Origin: Onishia niordana
Lineage (GTDB): Bacteria > Pseudomonadota > Gammaproteobacteria > Pseudomonadales > Halomonadaceae
DNA length: 64,000 nt
Direction of reading: 5' to 3'
NCBI RefSeq assembly: GCF_004798965.1
Contig: NZ_SDSD01000002.1
Span: forward strand, 186,001 to 250,000
In this document: one piece after another, positions 47,649 to 56,756 of the stretch
Numbering within the stretch: the first letter of the stretch is position 1
How the letters are laid out: the number at the start of each line of letters is the position of its first letter
Translations under genes and position numbers: made by a program
The notes under the pieces: model-generated
Told to the model about the DNA's origin: nothing
Database searches by the model: none
Seen by the model: the letters and a program-made list of their open reading frames with translations, nothing else

Positions 47649-49958
47649 ATGCGGATGCAATCAGCAGAGCCCCCCGTCAGGCGAGATATTGTGCTCATCG
47701 GGGGCGGCCACAGCCACGTCGCGGTGCTGCGACGCTTCGCCATGCACCCCGAGCCCGGGATCCGCCTGACCCTGGTCTGCCGAGATACCCACACGCCCTA
47801 CTCCGGCATGCTACCGGGCTATGTCGCCGGCCATTATGACTTCGACGAGGTACACATCGACCTGCGTCGCCTGGCCCAAGCCGCCGGCGCCCGTTTCGTG
47901 CGCGATGAAGCCATCGGCATCGCGCGCACAGAGAGAACGGTTACTTTCGCCCATCGCCCGCCGCTGCCCTATGACAAGCTGTCGATCAACATCGGCTCGA
48001 CACCCCGAATCGGCCAGGTACCCGGCGCCCAGGATCATGCCGTGGCGGTCAAGCCGATCCGTGAGTTCCGTGAACGCTGGCGCGACCTGCTCACCCGCCT
48101 CACCGAGTCCTCAGGACAACATCAGGGCCCCATGCGCCTTGCCGTGGTGGGTGGCGGCGCGGGAGGTGTCGAGTTACTGCTGGCCATGCAATATCGGCTG
48201 CGCCATGAACTCGACGCACAGGGCCGCGACCCGGATATCCTCGAGTGTGCGCTTTTCACCCAGAGCAGCGAGATCCTGCCCACCCATAATCGCCGGGTAC
48301 GGGCACGTTTCACGTCACTACTGAAAGACCGCGGCGTCGCCGTTCACGTCAATCGACCGATCACCCGGGTCGAGGCCGGCCGGCTGATCGATACCGAGGG
48401 CGAGGCCTTCAGCGCCGACGAGACCGTCTGGGTGACCCAGGCCGGCGGTGCCGCCTGGCTCGAGGATACGGGTCTCGCACTCGACAAGCAGGGCTTCATC
48501 CGGGTCAACGACTACCTGCAAAGCGTCAGTGACCCCGATATTTTCGCCGCCGGCGATATTGCCAACCAGGACGGTCGCCCCCGGGAGAAGGCCGGGGTCT
48601 TCGCGGTACGCCAGGGGCGACCATTGGCCGACAACCTGCGCGCCAGCCTGATCGACAGGTCGCTGACCGCCTACTGTCCACAGCGCCAGTGGTTGGCCCT
48701 GATCAGCAGTGGCGACCGCTACGCCGTGGCCTCTCGCGGCCCCTTTTCCTGGGCCGGCGCCTGGCTATGGCGCTGGAAGGACCGGATCGACCGGCGCTTC
48801 ATGGCGCGCTTCAACGATCTGCCGGCAATGACCGATCAGACGCCGTCCCGAAGCGAGAGCCGCGTGACGCTGGACAACGCCGAACACACCCAGGCGCTCT
48901 CGGCGCTGGCCATGCGTTGCGGCGGCTGTGGTGCCAAGGTCGGCGCCTCGGTACTGTCTCGCGCGCTCGCGGGCCTCTCCCCTATCGAACATGACGACGT
49001 GCTGGTGGGACTCGCCTCTCCCGATGACGCGGCCGTGGTCAGGGTGCCGCCGGGCAAGGCCATGGTGCACAGCATCGACTTCTTCCGGGCCTTCATCGAC
49101 GACCCCTATGTGTTCGGTCAGGTCGCCGCCCACCATGCGCTGGGCGATATCTTTGCCATGGGGGCAAAGGCCCAGACAGCGATGGCCGTGGCTACGGTGC
49201 CGCCAGGGCTTGAAGCCAAGGTCGAGGATACTCTTCGTCAGATGATGACCGGCGCCGTCGAGGTGCTCGACGCCGCGGGCTGTCAGCTGGTCGGCGGCCA
49301 TACCGGTGAGGGTCAGGAGCTGGCGCTGGGGTTCTCCATCAACGGCCTGATCGATGAAGCGCCCGAACATACCCTGCGCAAGGACGGCCTTAACCCGGGC
49401 GATGCCTTGATCCTGACCAAGCCGCTGGGCACCGGTACCCTGTTTGCCGCCCAGGCACAGCTTGCCGCACGGGGCCACTGGATCGATGCGGCACTGGACA
49501 GCATGTGCCAGTCGAACCAGGCCGGCGCGACCTGTCTGCAGGCTCACGGCGCCCGCGCCTGTACCGATGTCACAGGCTTTGGCCTGCTTGGCCATCTGAT
49601 CGAGATGACCCGCCCGTCGGGCGTCGATGCCGAGCTGTCGCTATCGGCCCTGCCGCTGCTAGAAGGCGCCGAGGCGACCGCCGCGGCCGGCATTCTGAGC
49701 TCGCTGCAGCCGGCCAACGCGCGCCTGCGCCGGGCCATTCGCGACCCGGTTCCTTGGCGAGAGCACCCCCGCTACGGGCTGCTATTCGACCCCCAGACCG
49801 CCGGCGGCCTCTTGGCCGGCATACCGGCAGACGACGCCGAGGCCTGCGTCGCCGAACTCCGGGCACTGGGGTATCACGAGGCGGCGATCATCGGTCGGGT
49901 CATCTCACCGTCCGAGGATACATCCGACGACCCGGCGCCGATCCGGCTGCGTGAATGA
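47649..49958 (+). CDS. selD: FAD/NAD oxidoreductase-SelD fusion (selenide, water dikinase)
   Basis: A 769-residue two-domain enzyme. The N-terminal part (about residues 10-380) is a pyridine-nucleotide oxidoreductase like NDH-2: FAD motif IVLIGGGHSHVAVLRRF near residue 15, NAD motif LAVVGGGAGGVELLLAMQYR near residue 166, and DIFAAGDIANQ near residue 297. The C-terminal part is selenophosphate synthetase, making selenophosphate from selenide and ATP. It opens with CGGCGAKV, where Cys427 and Lys430 match E. coli Cys17 and Lys20, and contains GGHTGEGQELALGF and VTGFGLLGHLIEM. The second cysteine of the E. coli GCGCK motif is replaced by alanine. The start could be 47649, 47655 or earlier. No selA, selB or selU in view. 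Confidence 0.92.
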   Translation: MRMQSAEPPVRRDIVLIGGGHSHVAVLRRFAMHPEPGIRLTLVCRDTHTPYSGMLPGYVAGHYDFDEVHIDLRRLAQAAGARFVRDEAIGIARTERTVTFAHRPPLPYDKLSINIGSTPRIGQVPGAQDHAVAVKPIREFRERWRDLLTRLTESSGQHQGPMRLAVVGGGAGGVELLLAMQYRLRHELDAQGRDPDILECALFTQSSEILPTHNRRVRARFTSLLKDRGVAVHVNRPITRVEAGRLIDTEGEAFSADETVWVTQAGGAAWLEDTGLALDKQGFIRVNDYLQSVSDPDIFAAGDIANQDGRPREKAGVFAVRQGRPLADNLRASLIDRSLTAYCPQRQWLALISSGDRYAVASRGPFSWAGAWLWRWKDRIDRRFMARFNDLPAMTDQTPSRSESRVTLDNAEHTQALSALAMRCGGCGAKVGASVLSRALAGLSPIEHDDVLVGLASPDDAAVVRVPPGKAMVHSIDFFRAFIDDPYVFGQVAAHHALGDIFAMGAKAQTAMAVATVPPGLEAKVEDTLRQMMTGAVEVLDAAGCQLVGGHTGEGQELALGFSINGLIDEAPEHTLRKDGLNPGDALILTKPLGTGTLFAAQAQLAARGHWIDAALDSMCQSNQAGATCLQAHGARACTDVTGFGLLGHLIEMTRPSGVDAELSLSALPLLEGAEATAAAGILSSLQPANARLRRAIRDPVPWREHPRYGLLFDPQTAGGLLAGIPADDAEACVAELRALGYHEAAIIGRVISPSEDTSDDPAPIRLRE

Positions 49959-49996
49959 GGTAAAAGACCGGGGAAAGCATCAGCGATGGCCATATT

Positions 49997-50020
49997 GCAG
50001 GGCGGTGCTGGCCGCCCTGC
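49997..50020. other. Hairpin between selD fusion and the ABC binding-protein gene
   Basis: GCAGGGCGG-N6-CCGCCCTGC is a perfect 9-bp stem. It is followed about 30 bases later by GGCAGCC and a seven-T run, so partial termination here is possible. Confidence 0.55.
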
Positions 50021-50120
50021 CTGCCGCTTGCACAGGACAAGGCAGCCTTTTTTTGCGTACCATATCGACTGATCACACCCGCCGCGGCGGTCCCACCTTC
50101 GCTTCACAAGGATAATGTCG

Positions 50121-50975
50121 ATGCTCAAGCGCCTGACGCTCGCCCTGACCGTGCTGCTGACCGCCCCGGTGGCCAGTGCCGAGACCTTCGTTTTCACCGC
50201 CATCCCCGATGAAGACGAGACCCGCCTGCAGCAGCGCTTCCAGAATGTGGCCGACTATCTGGAAGAAAAACTCGATGTCGATGTGCGCTTCGTGCCCGTG
50301 AAGTCCTATGCCGCCGCCGTGACCGCCTTTCGTAACAACCAGGTCCAGTTGGCCTGGTTCGGCGGCCTCTCCGGCGTTCAGGCCCGCGCCCGGGTGGAGG
50401 ATTCCCGTGCGCTCGCCCAAGGCGTCGAGGACGCCGAGTTCATGACCTACTTCATCGCCCACCAGAGCACCGGGCTCGAGGAAGGTGAGGGCCTCAGCGA
50501 CGAAATGCGCGACATGACCTTCACCTTCGGCTCCAAGGGCTCCACCTCGGGTCGCCTGATGCCCGAGTACTATCTGCGCGAGGCCTTCGGCCAGCCGCCG
50601 GAAGAGGTCTTCTCGCGGGTCGGCTTCAGCGGCAACCACAGCCGCACCATCTCGCTGGTGGCCTCGGGTGCCTATGACCTGGGCGCGGTCAACTACACGG
50701 TATGGGAAAACGAAGTCGAGGCCGGCAACATCGATACCGACCAGGTCGAGGTGGTGTGGAAGACACCGCACTACCCTGACTATCAGTGGACCATTCGCGG
50801 CGATGTCGATGAGCGCTTCGGCGCCGGTTTCGCCGACCGCGTCCGCGAGGCCCTGCTCAACATGGAAGACCCGGAGCTGCTGGAAAGCTTCCCCCGCTCC
50901 GGCTTCATCCCGGCCAGCAACGATGACTACGCGATCATCGAATCCGTCGGCAAGGAACTGGGCCTGATCGACTGA
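50121..50975 (+). CDS. Phosphate/phosphonate-type ABC transporter binding protein (PhnD family)
   Basis: Periplasmic binding protein of 284 residues. The start ATG 50121 has AAGGAT at 8 bases; 50115 is too close. A Sec signal (LKRLTLALTVLLTAPVASA) ends near residue 20. The mature part (FVFTAIPDEDETRLQQRFQN, QVQLAWFGGLSGVQA near residue 77, FTFGSKGSTSGRLMPEYYL near residue 133) is typical of the PhnD/PtxB family. It is the first gene of a three-gene ABC operon, overlapping the ATPase by one base. The anion transported is not determinable. Confidence 0.93.
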   Translation: MLKRLTLALTVLLTAPVASAETFVFTAIPDEDETRLQQRFQNVADYLEEKLDVDVRFVPVKSYAAAVTAFRNNQVQLAWFGGLSGVQARARVEDSRALAQGVEDAEFMTYFIAHQSTGLEEGEGLSDEMRDMTFTFGSKGSTSGRLMPEYYLREAFGQPPEEVFSRVGFSGNHSRTISLVASGAYDLGAVNYTVWENEVEAGNIDTDQVEVVWKTPHYPDYQWTIRGDVDERFGAGFADRVREALLNMEDPELLESFPRSGFIPASNDDYAIIESVGKELGLID

Positions 50976-51628
50976 TGAGCACGCTGGCCCTGATTGATGC
51001 GGTCGCCGACTATGGCCACCAGCGAGTGTTGGGGCCGCTAAACCTGACCCTCAAGCGTGGAGAGCGCGTCGCGCTAGTGGGCAAGAGCGGTGCCGGCAAG
51101 TCGAGTCTGCTCTCGGTGATGCATCAGCACTGGCGGGGCCGAGGCGCCGCCCTGATGCCTCAGGAGCTAGGACTGGTCGCGTCGTTAAGCGTCTTTCATA
51201 ACGTCTACATGGGCGCCTTGGCGATGCACCCCACCTGGTACAACCTGGTGACCCTGGCGAAGCCCTTCCGCCGCGACGTGGCGGCCATCCGGCCACTGCT
51301 TGAGCGGCTATCGATCGACGACAAGTGCTGGGCGCGCGCCGGCGAGCTTTCCGGTGGCCAGCGCCAGCGGGTGGCGGCGGCTCGCGCCATTCATCAGGGC
51401 GGCGAGGTGCTGCTGGCCGACGAGCCGGTCTCGGCGCTGGATGGCCCCCAGTCGGAAACGCTGATGGTCGAGCTGACCCGAGCCTACCCCACCGCCGTGC
51501 TTGCCATGCACGATGTCGAGCTGGCACTGCGCTATACCGATCGCGTCATCGGCATCGCCGAGGGCGGTATCGCACTGGATGCGCCCAGCGTGCAGCTCAC
51601 CGCTCAGGACCTGCTGCCGCTCTATTGA
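50975..51628 (+). CDS. PhnC-type ABC transporter ATP-binding protein
   Basis: ATPase subunit of 217 residues: Walker A GKSGAGKSSLL near residue 37, Q-loop LMPQELGLVAS near residue 59, signature LSGGQRQRVAAARA near residue 127, Walker B EVLLADEPVSALDG near residue 145, and H-loop VLAMHDVELAL. It starts on the overlapping TGATG with the binding protein gene, so translation is coupled. It drives the fused permease downstream. Confidence 0.95.
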   Translation: MSTLALIDAVADYGHQRVLGPLNLTLKRGERVALVGKSGAGKSSLLSVMHQHWRGRGAALMPQELGLVASLSVFHNVYMGALAMHPTWYNLVTLAKPFRRDVAAIRPLLERLSIDDKCWARAGELSGGQRQRVAAARAIHQGGEVLLADEPVSALDGPQSETLMVELTRAYPTAVLAMHDVELALRYTDRVIGIAEGGIALDAPSVQLTAQDLLPLY

Positions 51629-51652
51629 GGCATCCACCGCAAGGCCTTCCCC

Positions 51653-53179
51653 ATGTGGCATTCCGCAACGGTTCGTTTAAGTCTTGGCTTTGTGGCCCTG
51701 GCCATCTTCTGCCTGGGCATCGCCGACTTATCGATTACCGCTCACGAACCCTGGCATGAGCTGCTGCGACTCTTGCAGGGCCTGGTGCAGCCGGATATCA
51801 GCGCGGTCGATGATCTGGGGGTCGCGCTGCTGCGGACCCTGGCTTTCGCCTTTGTTGGCGTGGGGCTCGGCGCCGCGGCAGGCTTCCTTCTGGCACTGGC
51901 CTTCCGCTCACGCCTGGTGCGCAGCGCCTGCGCCTTCGTGCGCGCCATCCATGAACTGTTCTGGGCACTGATCTTCCTGCAGTTTTTCGGCCTGCACCCG
52001 CTGACCGGAGTGCTGGCCATCGCCCTGCCGTATGCAGGGGTATTCGCCAAGGTCTTTGCCGAAATTCTCGAAGAGACCGACCCCCTGCCCGAACACGTGC
52101 TGCCTGCCGGCAGTGGGCGGCTCTCGGCCCTTGCCTTTACGCGGCTGCGCGATGCCTGGCCACACCTGGTCAGCTATACCAGTTACCGTCTCGAGTGTGG
52201 GCTGCGCTCAAGCGCCGTGCTGGGCTTCGTCGGCATGCCGACGATCGGCTTCTACCTGGAATCCGCCTTTGCCCAGGGCCACTACAACACCGTGGGTGCC
52301 CTGCTGCTGCTCTTCTACGTGTTAATCGCCACCCTGAGGCTCTGGGTGCGTCCGCTGCTGGTGCCGGTGTATCTGGTGGTGGCGCCCTTCTGCCTGGGAA
52401 GCGGGCTGCCGATCGTGTGGAGCAACGTCTCGCGATTTTTCACCGAGGACATCGTGCCGGCGCCACTGCGCCATGGGGAGGGGGTATCCGGCCTTGCCAG
52501 CTGGTTTGGCGACCTCATGGCCCATGAGGCGCTGCCCGGTATCTGGCATACCCTGGTGCTGACCCAGATCGCCCTGGTACTGACCGGCATACTCGCACTG
52601 GTACTCTATCCGCTGGTGTCACGCCATTTCTTTCAGCGGCGTTTTGATCAGAACAGAACGCATCGCTCTGGTAACGCTAAGCCGGGCAACCGCTTGGCCC
52701 ATCTACTGGGCCATGGGCTCCTGGTGGTCATGCGCTCGACCCCGGAGTACCTGCTGGCATTCATCCTGCTGCAGCTGTGGGGGCCGTCGATGCTGCCGGC
52801 GGTGGTGGCGCTTGCCATTCACAACGGCGGCATCATCGCCCACCTGGTCGGGCGTCGCAGCAACGAGGTCAACCTGCGCCCGGATGCGCCTCAAGGCCTC
52901 GAACGCTATGCCTATGAGCTCACCCCGCGCCTCTACGGCCCCTTCCTGGCGCTGCTGTTCTACCGCTGGGAGATCATCATGCGCGAGACCGCCATCCTCG
53001 GCATTCTCGGCATCACGACCCTGGGGTTCTATGTCGACAGCGCCATTCAGGAGATCCGCTTCGATCGCGCCATGGTGCTGATTCTGATCACCGCCCTGCT
53101 CAACATCGGCGTCGACGTCTTCGCTCGGCATCTGCGCGCCAAGCTGCGCCTGCGCCATACCGCCAACTGCGAGCCCTGA
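51653..53179 (+). CDS. PhnE-type ABC permease with two fused membrane domains
   Basis: A 508-residue permease composed of two tandem PhnE-like halves, residues about 1-260 and 310-508, each with several hydrophobic helices. Each half carries the ABC coupling loop region: GRLSALAFTRLRDAWPHLVS near residue 154 (first half) and GLERYAYELTPRLYGPFLAL near residue 416 (second half). Both halves end with similar GFYLESA and GFYVDSA motifs. It is 24 bp after the ATPase. With it, the operon encodes a complete importer without a second permease gene. Confidence 0.94.
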   Translation: MWHSATVRLSLGFVALAIFCLGIADLSITAHEPWHELLRLLQGLVQPDISAVDDLGVALLRTLAFAFVGVGLGAAAGFLLALAFRSRLVRSACAFVRAIHELFWALIFLQFFGLHPLTGVLAIALPYAGVFAKVFAEILEETDPLPEHVLPAGSGRLSALAFTRLRDAWPHLVSYTSYRLECGLRSSAVLGFVGMPTIGFYLESAFAQGHYNTVGALLLLFYVLIATLRLWVRPLLVPVYLVVAPFCLGSGLPIVWSNVSRFFTEDIVPAPLRHGEGVSGLASWFGDLMAHEALPGIWHTLVLTQIALVLTGILALVLYPLVSRHFFQRRFDQNRTHRSGNAKPGNRLAHLLGHGLLVVMRSTPEYLLAFILLQLWGPSMLPAVVALAIHNGGIIAHLVGRRSNEVNLRPDAPQGLERYAYELTPRLYGPFLALLFYRWEIIMRETAILGILGITTLGFYVDSAIQEIRFDRAMVLILITALLNIGVDVFARHLRAKLRLRHTANCEP

Positions 53180-53277
53180 GCGACCAACACCGTCAGTCCT
53201 GTGTCTTGGCCGCCCGGGGCCCGCCTGACGCCAGCCTAAAGCAACCGGCCTGCAGGCATGGCACTCACTGACAATGC

Positions 53278-54966
53278 CTAGTCAGGCAGGTCGGTCACCG
53301 CACCCGTGGAGGCGGAGCTCACGGTCTTGGCGTACTTGGCAAGCACGCCGCGGCGGTAGCGCGGTGCCGGCTGCTGCCAGGCGGCACGTCGACGCTCGAG
53401 CTCCGCTTCGTGCAGCGCCACCGTGATGGTATCGGCCTCGGCATCGATGGTGATCTGGTCGCCATCCTCGAGCAGCGCCAGCGGTCCGCCGTCGAAGGCT
53501 TCCGGCGTGATATGGCCGACCACGAAGCCGTGGCTGCCACCGGAGAAGCGTCCATCGGTGATCAGGGCGACCGAATCACCGAGCCCGCGCCCCATGATCG
53601 CCGAGGTCGGCGTCAACATCTCGCGCATGCCGGGACCGCCACGCGGGCCTTCGTAGCGAATCACCACCACGTCCCCGGCCACCACGGTACCATCGTTGAT
53701 GCGGGCCTGGGCCTCTTCCTCGGAACCAAACACCCGGGCGGTGCCGGTGAAGCGCACGCCTTCCTTGCCGGTGATCTTGGCCACCGCTCCTTCAGGTGCC
53801 AGGTTGCCATGCAGAATGCGCAGGTGGCTCTCCGCCTTCAGCGGCGCATCGAGCGGGGCAATGATGCGCTGATCGTCAGGATACGGCGCCACGCCGGCGA
53901 GATTCTCGGCAAGCGTCTGGCCGGTCACGGTCAGGCAATCGCCGTGCAGCAGGCCTCCCTCGAGCAGCATCTTCATCAGCGGCTGGATGCCACCGATCTC
54001 GACCAGCTCACTCATCATGTAGTGGCCGCTGGGGCGCAGGTCGGCGAGCACCGGGACCTTCTTGCCGAGCCGGGTGAAGTCCTCGAGGCCCAATTCGACG
54101 CCGATACTGTTCGCCATTGCGATCAGGTGAAGCACCGCGTTGGTGGAGCCGCCCAGTGCAATCACGATGGTGATGGCGTTCTCGAAGGCCTCACGGGTCA
54201 TGATGTGCGAGGGACGAATATCGTGCTCGAGCAGCTCGAGCACCGCGGCGCCGGCAGCGGCGCAATCGTCGCGCTTGGCCTGGGAGATGGCGTTCTGTGC
54301 CGAGCTGCCCGGCAGGCTCATGCCCAGTGCCTCGATGGCCGAGGCCATGGTGTTGGCGGTGTACATGCCACCACAGGCGCCGGGGCCGGGAATTGCCGTT
54401 TCCTCGATGCGCTTGACATCGATCAGGTCAAGATCTCCCTTGGCGTGGGCGCCCACTGCCTCGAAGACCGAGACGATATCGGTATGTTTCTCGCCAGGCA
54501 GGATGGTACCGCCATAGACGAACACGCCGGGGCGATCGAGGCGCGCAAGCCCGATCAGGCAGCCGGGCATGTTCTTGTCGCAGCCGCCGATCGCCACCAG
54601 GCCATCGAAGCCCTCGCAGCCGGCCACGGTCTCGATGGAATCGGCGATGACTTCCCGCGACACCAAGGAGTACTTCATGCCCTCGGTGCCGTTGGCGATG
54701 CCATCGGAAATGGTGATGGTGTTGAAGATAACGCCCTTGCCACCGGCGTCGTCGGCCCCGGCTTTGGCCTCGTCGGCGAGGCCGTCGATATGGCTGTTGC
54801 AAGGCGTGACCTGACTCCAGGTCGAGGCGATGCCCACCTGCGGCTTGGTGAAATCGTCATCGGTAAAGCCCACCGCACGCAGCATGGCGCGACTGGCGGA
54901 CTTCCCGAGGCCATCGACTACCGGGGCGGAATAGCGCCGGCGTGGATCCTTGGGCGTATCAGACAT
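53278..54966 (-). CDS. ilvD: Dihydroxy-acid dehydratase
   Basis: Fe-S dehydratase of branched-chain amino acid synthesis (2,3-dihydroxyisovalerate to 2-oxoisovalerate) of 562 residues. The start ATG 54966 has AGGAGG. The cluster ligands are in TPCNSHID (Cys56), GGCDKNMPG and [14 protein letters not shown]. It is shorter than the roughly 616-residue E. coli enzyme, matching the shorter IlvD group; a related sugar-acid dehydratase of the IlvD/Edd family cannot be fully excluded. No other ilv genes are near. Confidence 0.93.
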   Translation of the reverse strand: MSDTPKDPRRRYSAPVVDGLGKSASRAMLRAVGFTDDDFTKPQVGIASTWSQVTPCNSHIDGLADEAKAGADDAGGKGVIFNTITISDGIANGTEGMKYSLVSREVIADSIETVAGCEGFDGLVAIGGCDKNMPGCLIGLARLDRPGVFVYGGTILPGEKHTDIVSVFEAVGAHAKGDLDLIDVKRIEETAIPGPGACGGMYTANTMASAIEALGMSLPGSSAQNAISQAKRDDCAAAGAAVLELLEHDIRPSHIMTREAFENAITIVIALGGSTNAVLHLIAMANSIGVELGLEDFTRLGKKVPVLADLRPSGHYMMSELVEIGGIQPLMKMLLEGGLLHGDCLTVTGQTLAENLAGVAPYPDDQRIIAPLDAPLKAESHLRILHGNLAPEGAVAKITGKEGVRFTGTARVFGSEEEAQARINDGTVVAGDVVVIRYEGPRGGPGMREMLTPTSAIMGRGLGDSVALITDGRFSGGSHGFVVGHITPEAFDGGPLALLEDGDQITIDAEADTITVALHEAELERRRAAWQQPAPRYRRGVLAKYAKTVSSASTGAVTDLPD

Positions 54967-55047
54967 GGAGCCTCCTATCAGCGGATTGATCATCAAGACC
55001 CGAATAGTGGCCGCCATGTTATAGCCTTGCAAACCCTTGATGGCCTG

Positions 55048-56460
55048 CTAGCCGATACGGGGGGCAAATGACGGACGCAGCGATGCGATGACAACACTCA
55101 GCACCGTCGAGGCGATCAGGGCACCGAGGAAGGGGGCAAGGGTCGGCACGCCCCCGGGAAAGCTTGCCGCCATAAGCCCTGACATGACACTGCCTTGGGC
55201 CACCCAGCCGGGCATGACCGCGCCGAGAAGCCCCGCAAGACCACCCGCCACCGCCGCCGTCGTGGTCATGCGCGACCACAGGCCGAGCAGCACCGGCACC
55301 ATCGCCGAGGCACACAGCAGATCGGCAATCAGAAACAGCCGCAGCACCGAGAGATTCTGCAGCGCCAGCACCACCACCGGCACCATCAACGCCACCGTCA
55401 GCCAGCGGGCCATCGGCAGGCCGAGCCCCGTGCGGCCACTGACACGTCCATCGCCCACCGACAGCGAGGCAATGCCGTTCTGCAGTGTATCGACGCTTGA
55501 GGCTACCAGGGTCACCGCCAGCACCAGGCCCAGCAGCTTGAGGCCGGCCGGGGCATCGATCAGCAGCGCGAAGAACGGCATCGGGGGCTCACCAAGCGCG
55601 ACGCCCGACATGGCAGCGAGGATGCCAAGGCCCCCCACCACCGCGACCACGGCAACGGTGATCAGGCCGCCGAACAGCGCCCCGCGCCCCAGCGCCTGAC
55701 CGCTCTTCGCCGCCCAGACCCGCTGCCAGTAGCCCTGGTGGAAAAGGTTCGCCGCCGTCACCGCGATGACAAGCGTCAGCGCCACGGACAGCGCACTCCC
55801 CGTGGGTATGCTTGGCAGCGCGGCGCCTTCCGGCAAATCCGGCAGCCGCGACAGGCCCAGCCCGCCGACGATCAACAGCAACGCGATCAGGAGCAACGCC
55901 TGCCAGCGGTCAGTGGCTAGACTCGCCCGCAGCCCACCAAGCGCCGTGTAGAGAAGAGTCGAGACAGCCACGCCGATGACCACCAGCGCCGGTGGCACAT
56001 CAGACAATAGCGCCGTGATGCCGCCGATGGCCGTCAGCTCCGCCGCCAGGAAACAGGCCATGTAGAGCACCGAAATCAGCGACACATAGCGACGCACACC
56101 GGCCCCGTAACGGCGTTCGGCGAACTCGCCAATGCTGCGCCCCTCGGGCAGATAGCGACGAATCGCCGGCCCGCAGGCGGCAAGCACCACGAAAGGCAGC
56201 GCCGCGCCGATAGCATAGCCGGCAAGCGCAATCGGCCCCACGAAGGCACCCACCTCGGGTGGCGCAAAGAGAATCCAGGCCCCCATGCCGGAGGCCAGAA
56301 AGGATAGCCCCAGCGTCGAGGCGGTCTGGGAGTTGCGGGCGGTGACGTAGTCATCGACCACATCGCCGGCAAGCGCTCCATGGGTGCGCCGGGCGCGCAG
56401 GCCAAGCCAGGTAAACAGCAAAAGCGCCGCGACCAGCGCGGCAAACGTCAGGTAGGGCAT
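55048..56460 (-). CDS. Sodium:solute symporter family transporter, riboswitch-controlled (probable thiamine-related uptake)
   Basis: A 470-residue membrane protein with about 13 helices, of the SSF (PanF/PutP-like) family. The segment ANLFHQGYWQRVWAAKSG near residue 237 is typical for the family. The 5' leader is a TPP riboswitch (56461-56578), which ties the gene to thiamine. Thiamine-regulated PanF-like SSF transporters have been named ThiV in comparative genomics. Uptake of thiamine or its pyrimidine precursor HMP is therefore inferred. It begins 81 bp before ilvD on the same strand. Confidence 0.88.
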   Translation of the reverse strand: MPYLTFAALVAALLLFTWLGLRARRTHGALAGDVVDDYVTARNSQTASTLGLSFLASGMGAWILFAPPEVGAFVGPIALAGYAIGAALPFVVLAACGPAIRRYLPEGRSIGEFAERRYGAGVRRYVSLISVLYMACFLAAELTAIGGITALLSDVPPALVVIGVAVSTLLYTALGGLRASLATDRWQALLLIALLLIVGGLGLSRLPDLPEGAALPSIPTGSALSVALTLVIAVTAANLFHQGYWQRVWAAKSGQALGRGALFGGLITVAVVAVVGGLGILAAMSGVALGEPPMPFFALLIDAPAGLKLLGLVLAVTLVASSVDTLQNGIASLSVGDGRVSGRTGLGLPMARWLTVALMVPVVVLALQNLSVLRLFLIADLLCASAMVPVLLGLWSRMTTTAAVAGGLAGLLGAVMPGWVAQGSVMSGLMAASFPGGVPTLAPFLGALIASTVLSVVIASLRPSFAPRIG

Positions 56461-56578
56461 GTCGCACTTCCTCCGCCGGTATCAACCGGATCAGGTTCCA
56501 GGGTCAGCACGCCGTGCACTCTCAGTCCGACTCGCCTCTGCCTAAAGCGTCAGCGCGGTCGGGGACTCCCCTGGCGAC
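56461..56578 (-). promoter_or_regulatory. TPP riboswitch (THI box)
   Basis: Read on the minus strand the leader shows the THI-box core: GGGGAGTCC, then CTGAGAGTGC, then ACCCTGGAACCTGATCCGG and TTGATACCGGCGGAGGAAG. P1 is closed by GTCGC (complement of 56574-56578) with GCGAC (complement of 56461-56465), right before the ATG at 56460. The GGAGGAAG ribosome site (complement of 56467-56474) is part of the conserved 3' segment, so TPP binding should block translation. Confidence 0.95.
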
Positions 56579-56756
56579 AAATGAATGAATTGTGTAGGAC
56601 GGTACGATTATCGCGCGTCAGGGCGGTGTCGTCACCCATGCAGCCGGATCATCTTTTTCGTCCAGATTAACTTTTCCTAAGGTAATGTCAGCGTCAGCCG
56701 ATAATCGATAAACCCACAGATCGTCTAACTTCAACAATCACCTGCAGGGAATTGGG

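Noticed and set aside
50121..53179. Firm phosphonate transporter assignment (phnDCE)
   Set aside because: No phosphonate, phosphite or C-P lyase genes are nearby; substrate kept open.
53410..55071. Plus-strand frame of 553 residues opposite ilvD
   Set aside because: Antisense shadow of a GC-rich gene; composition (His/Gly/Ala/Asp-rich) shows no family features.
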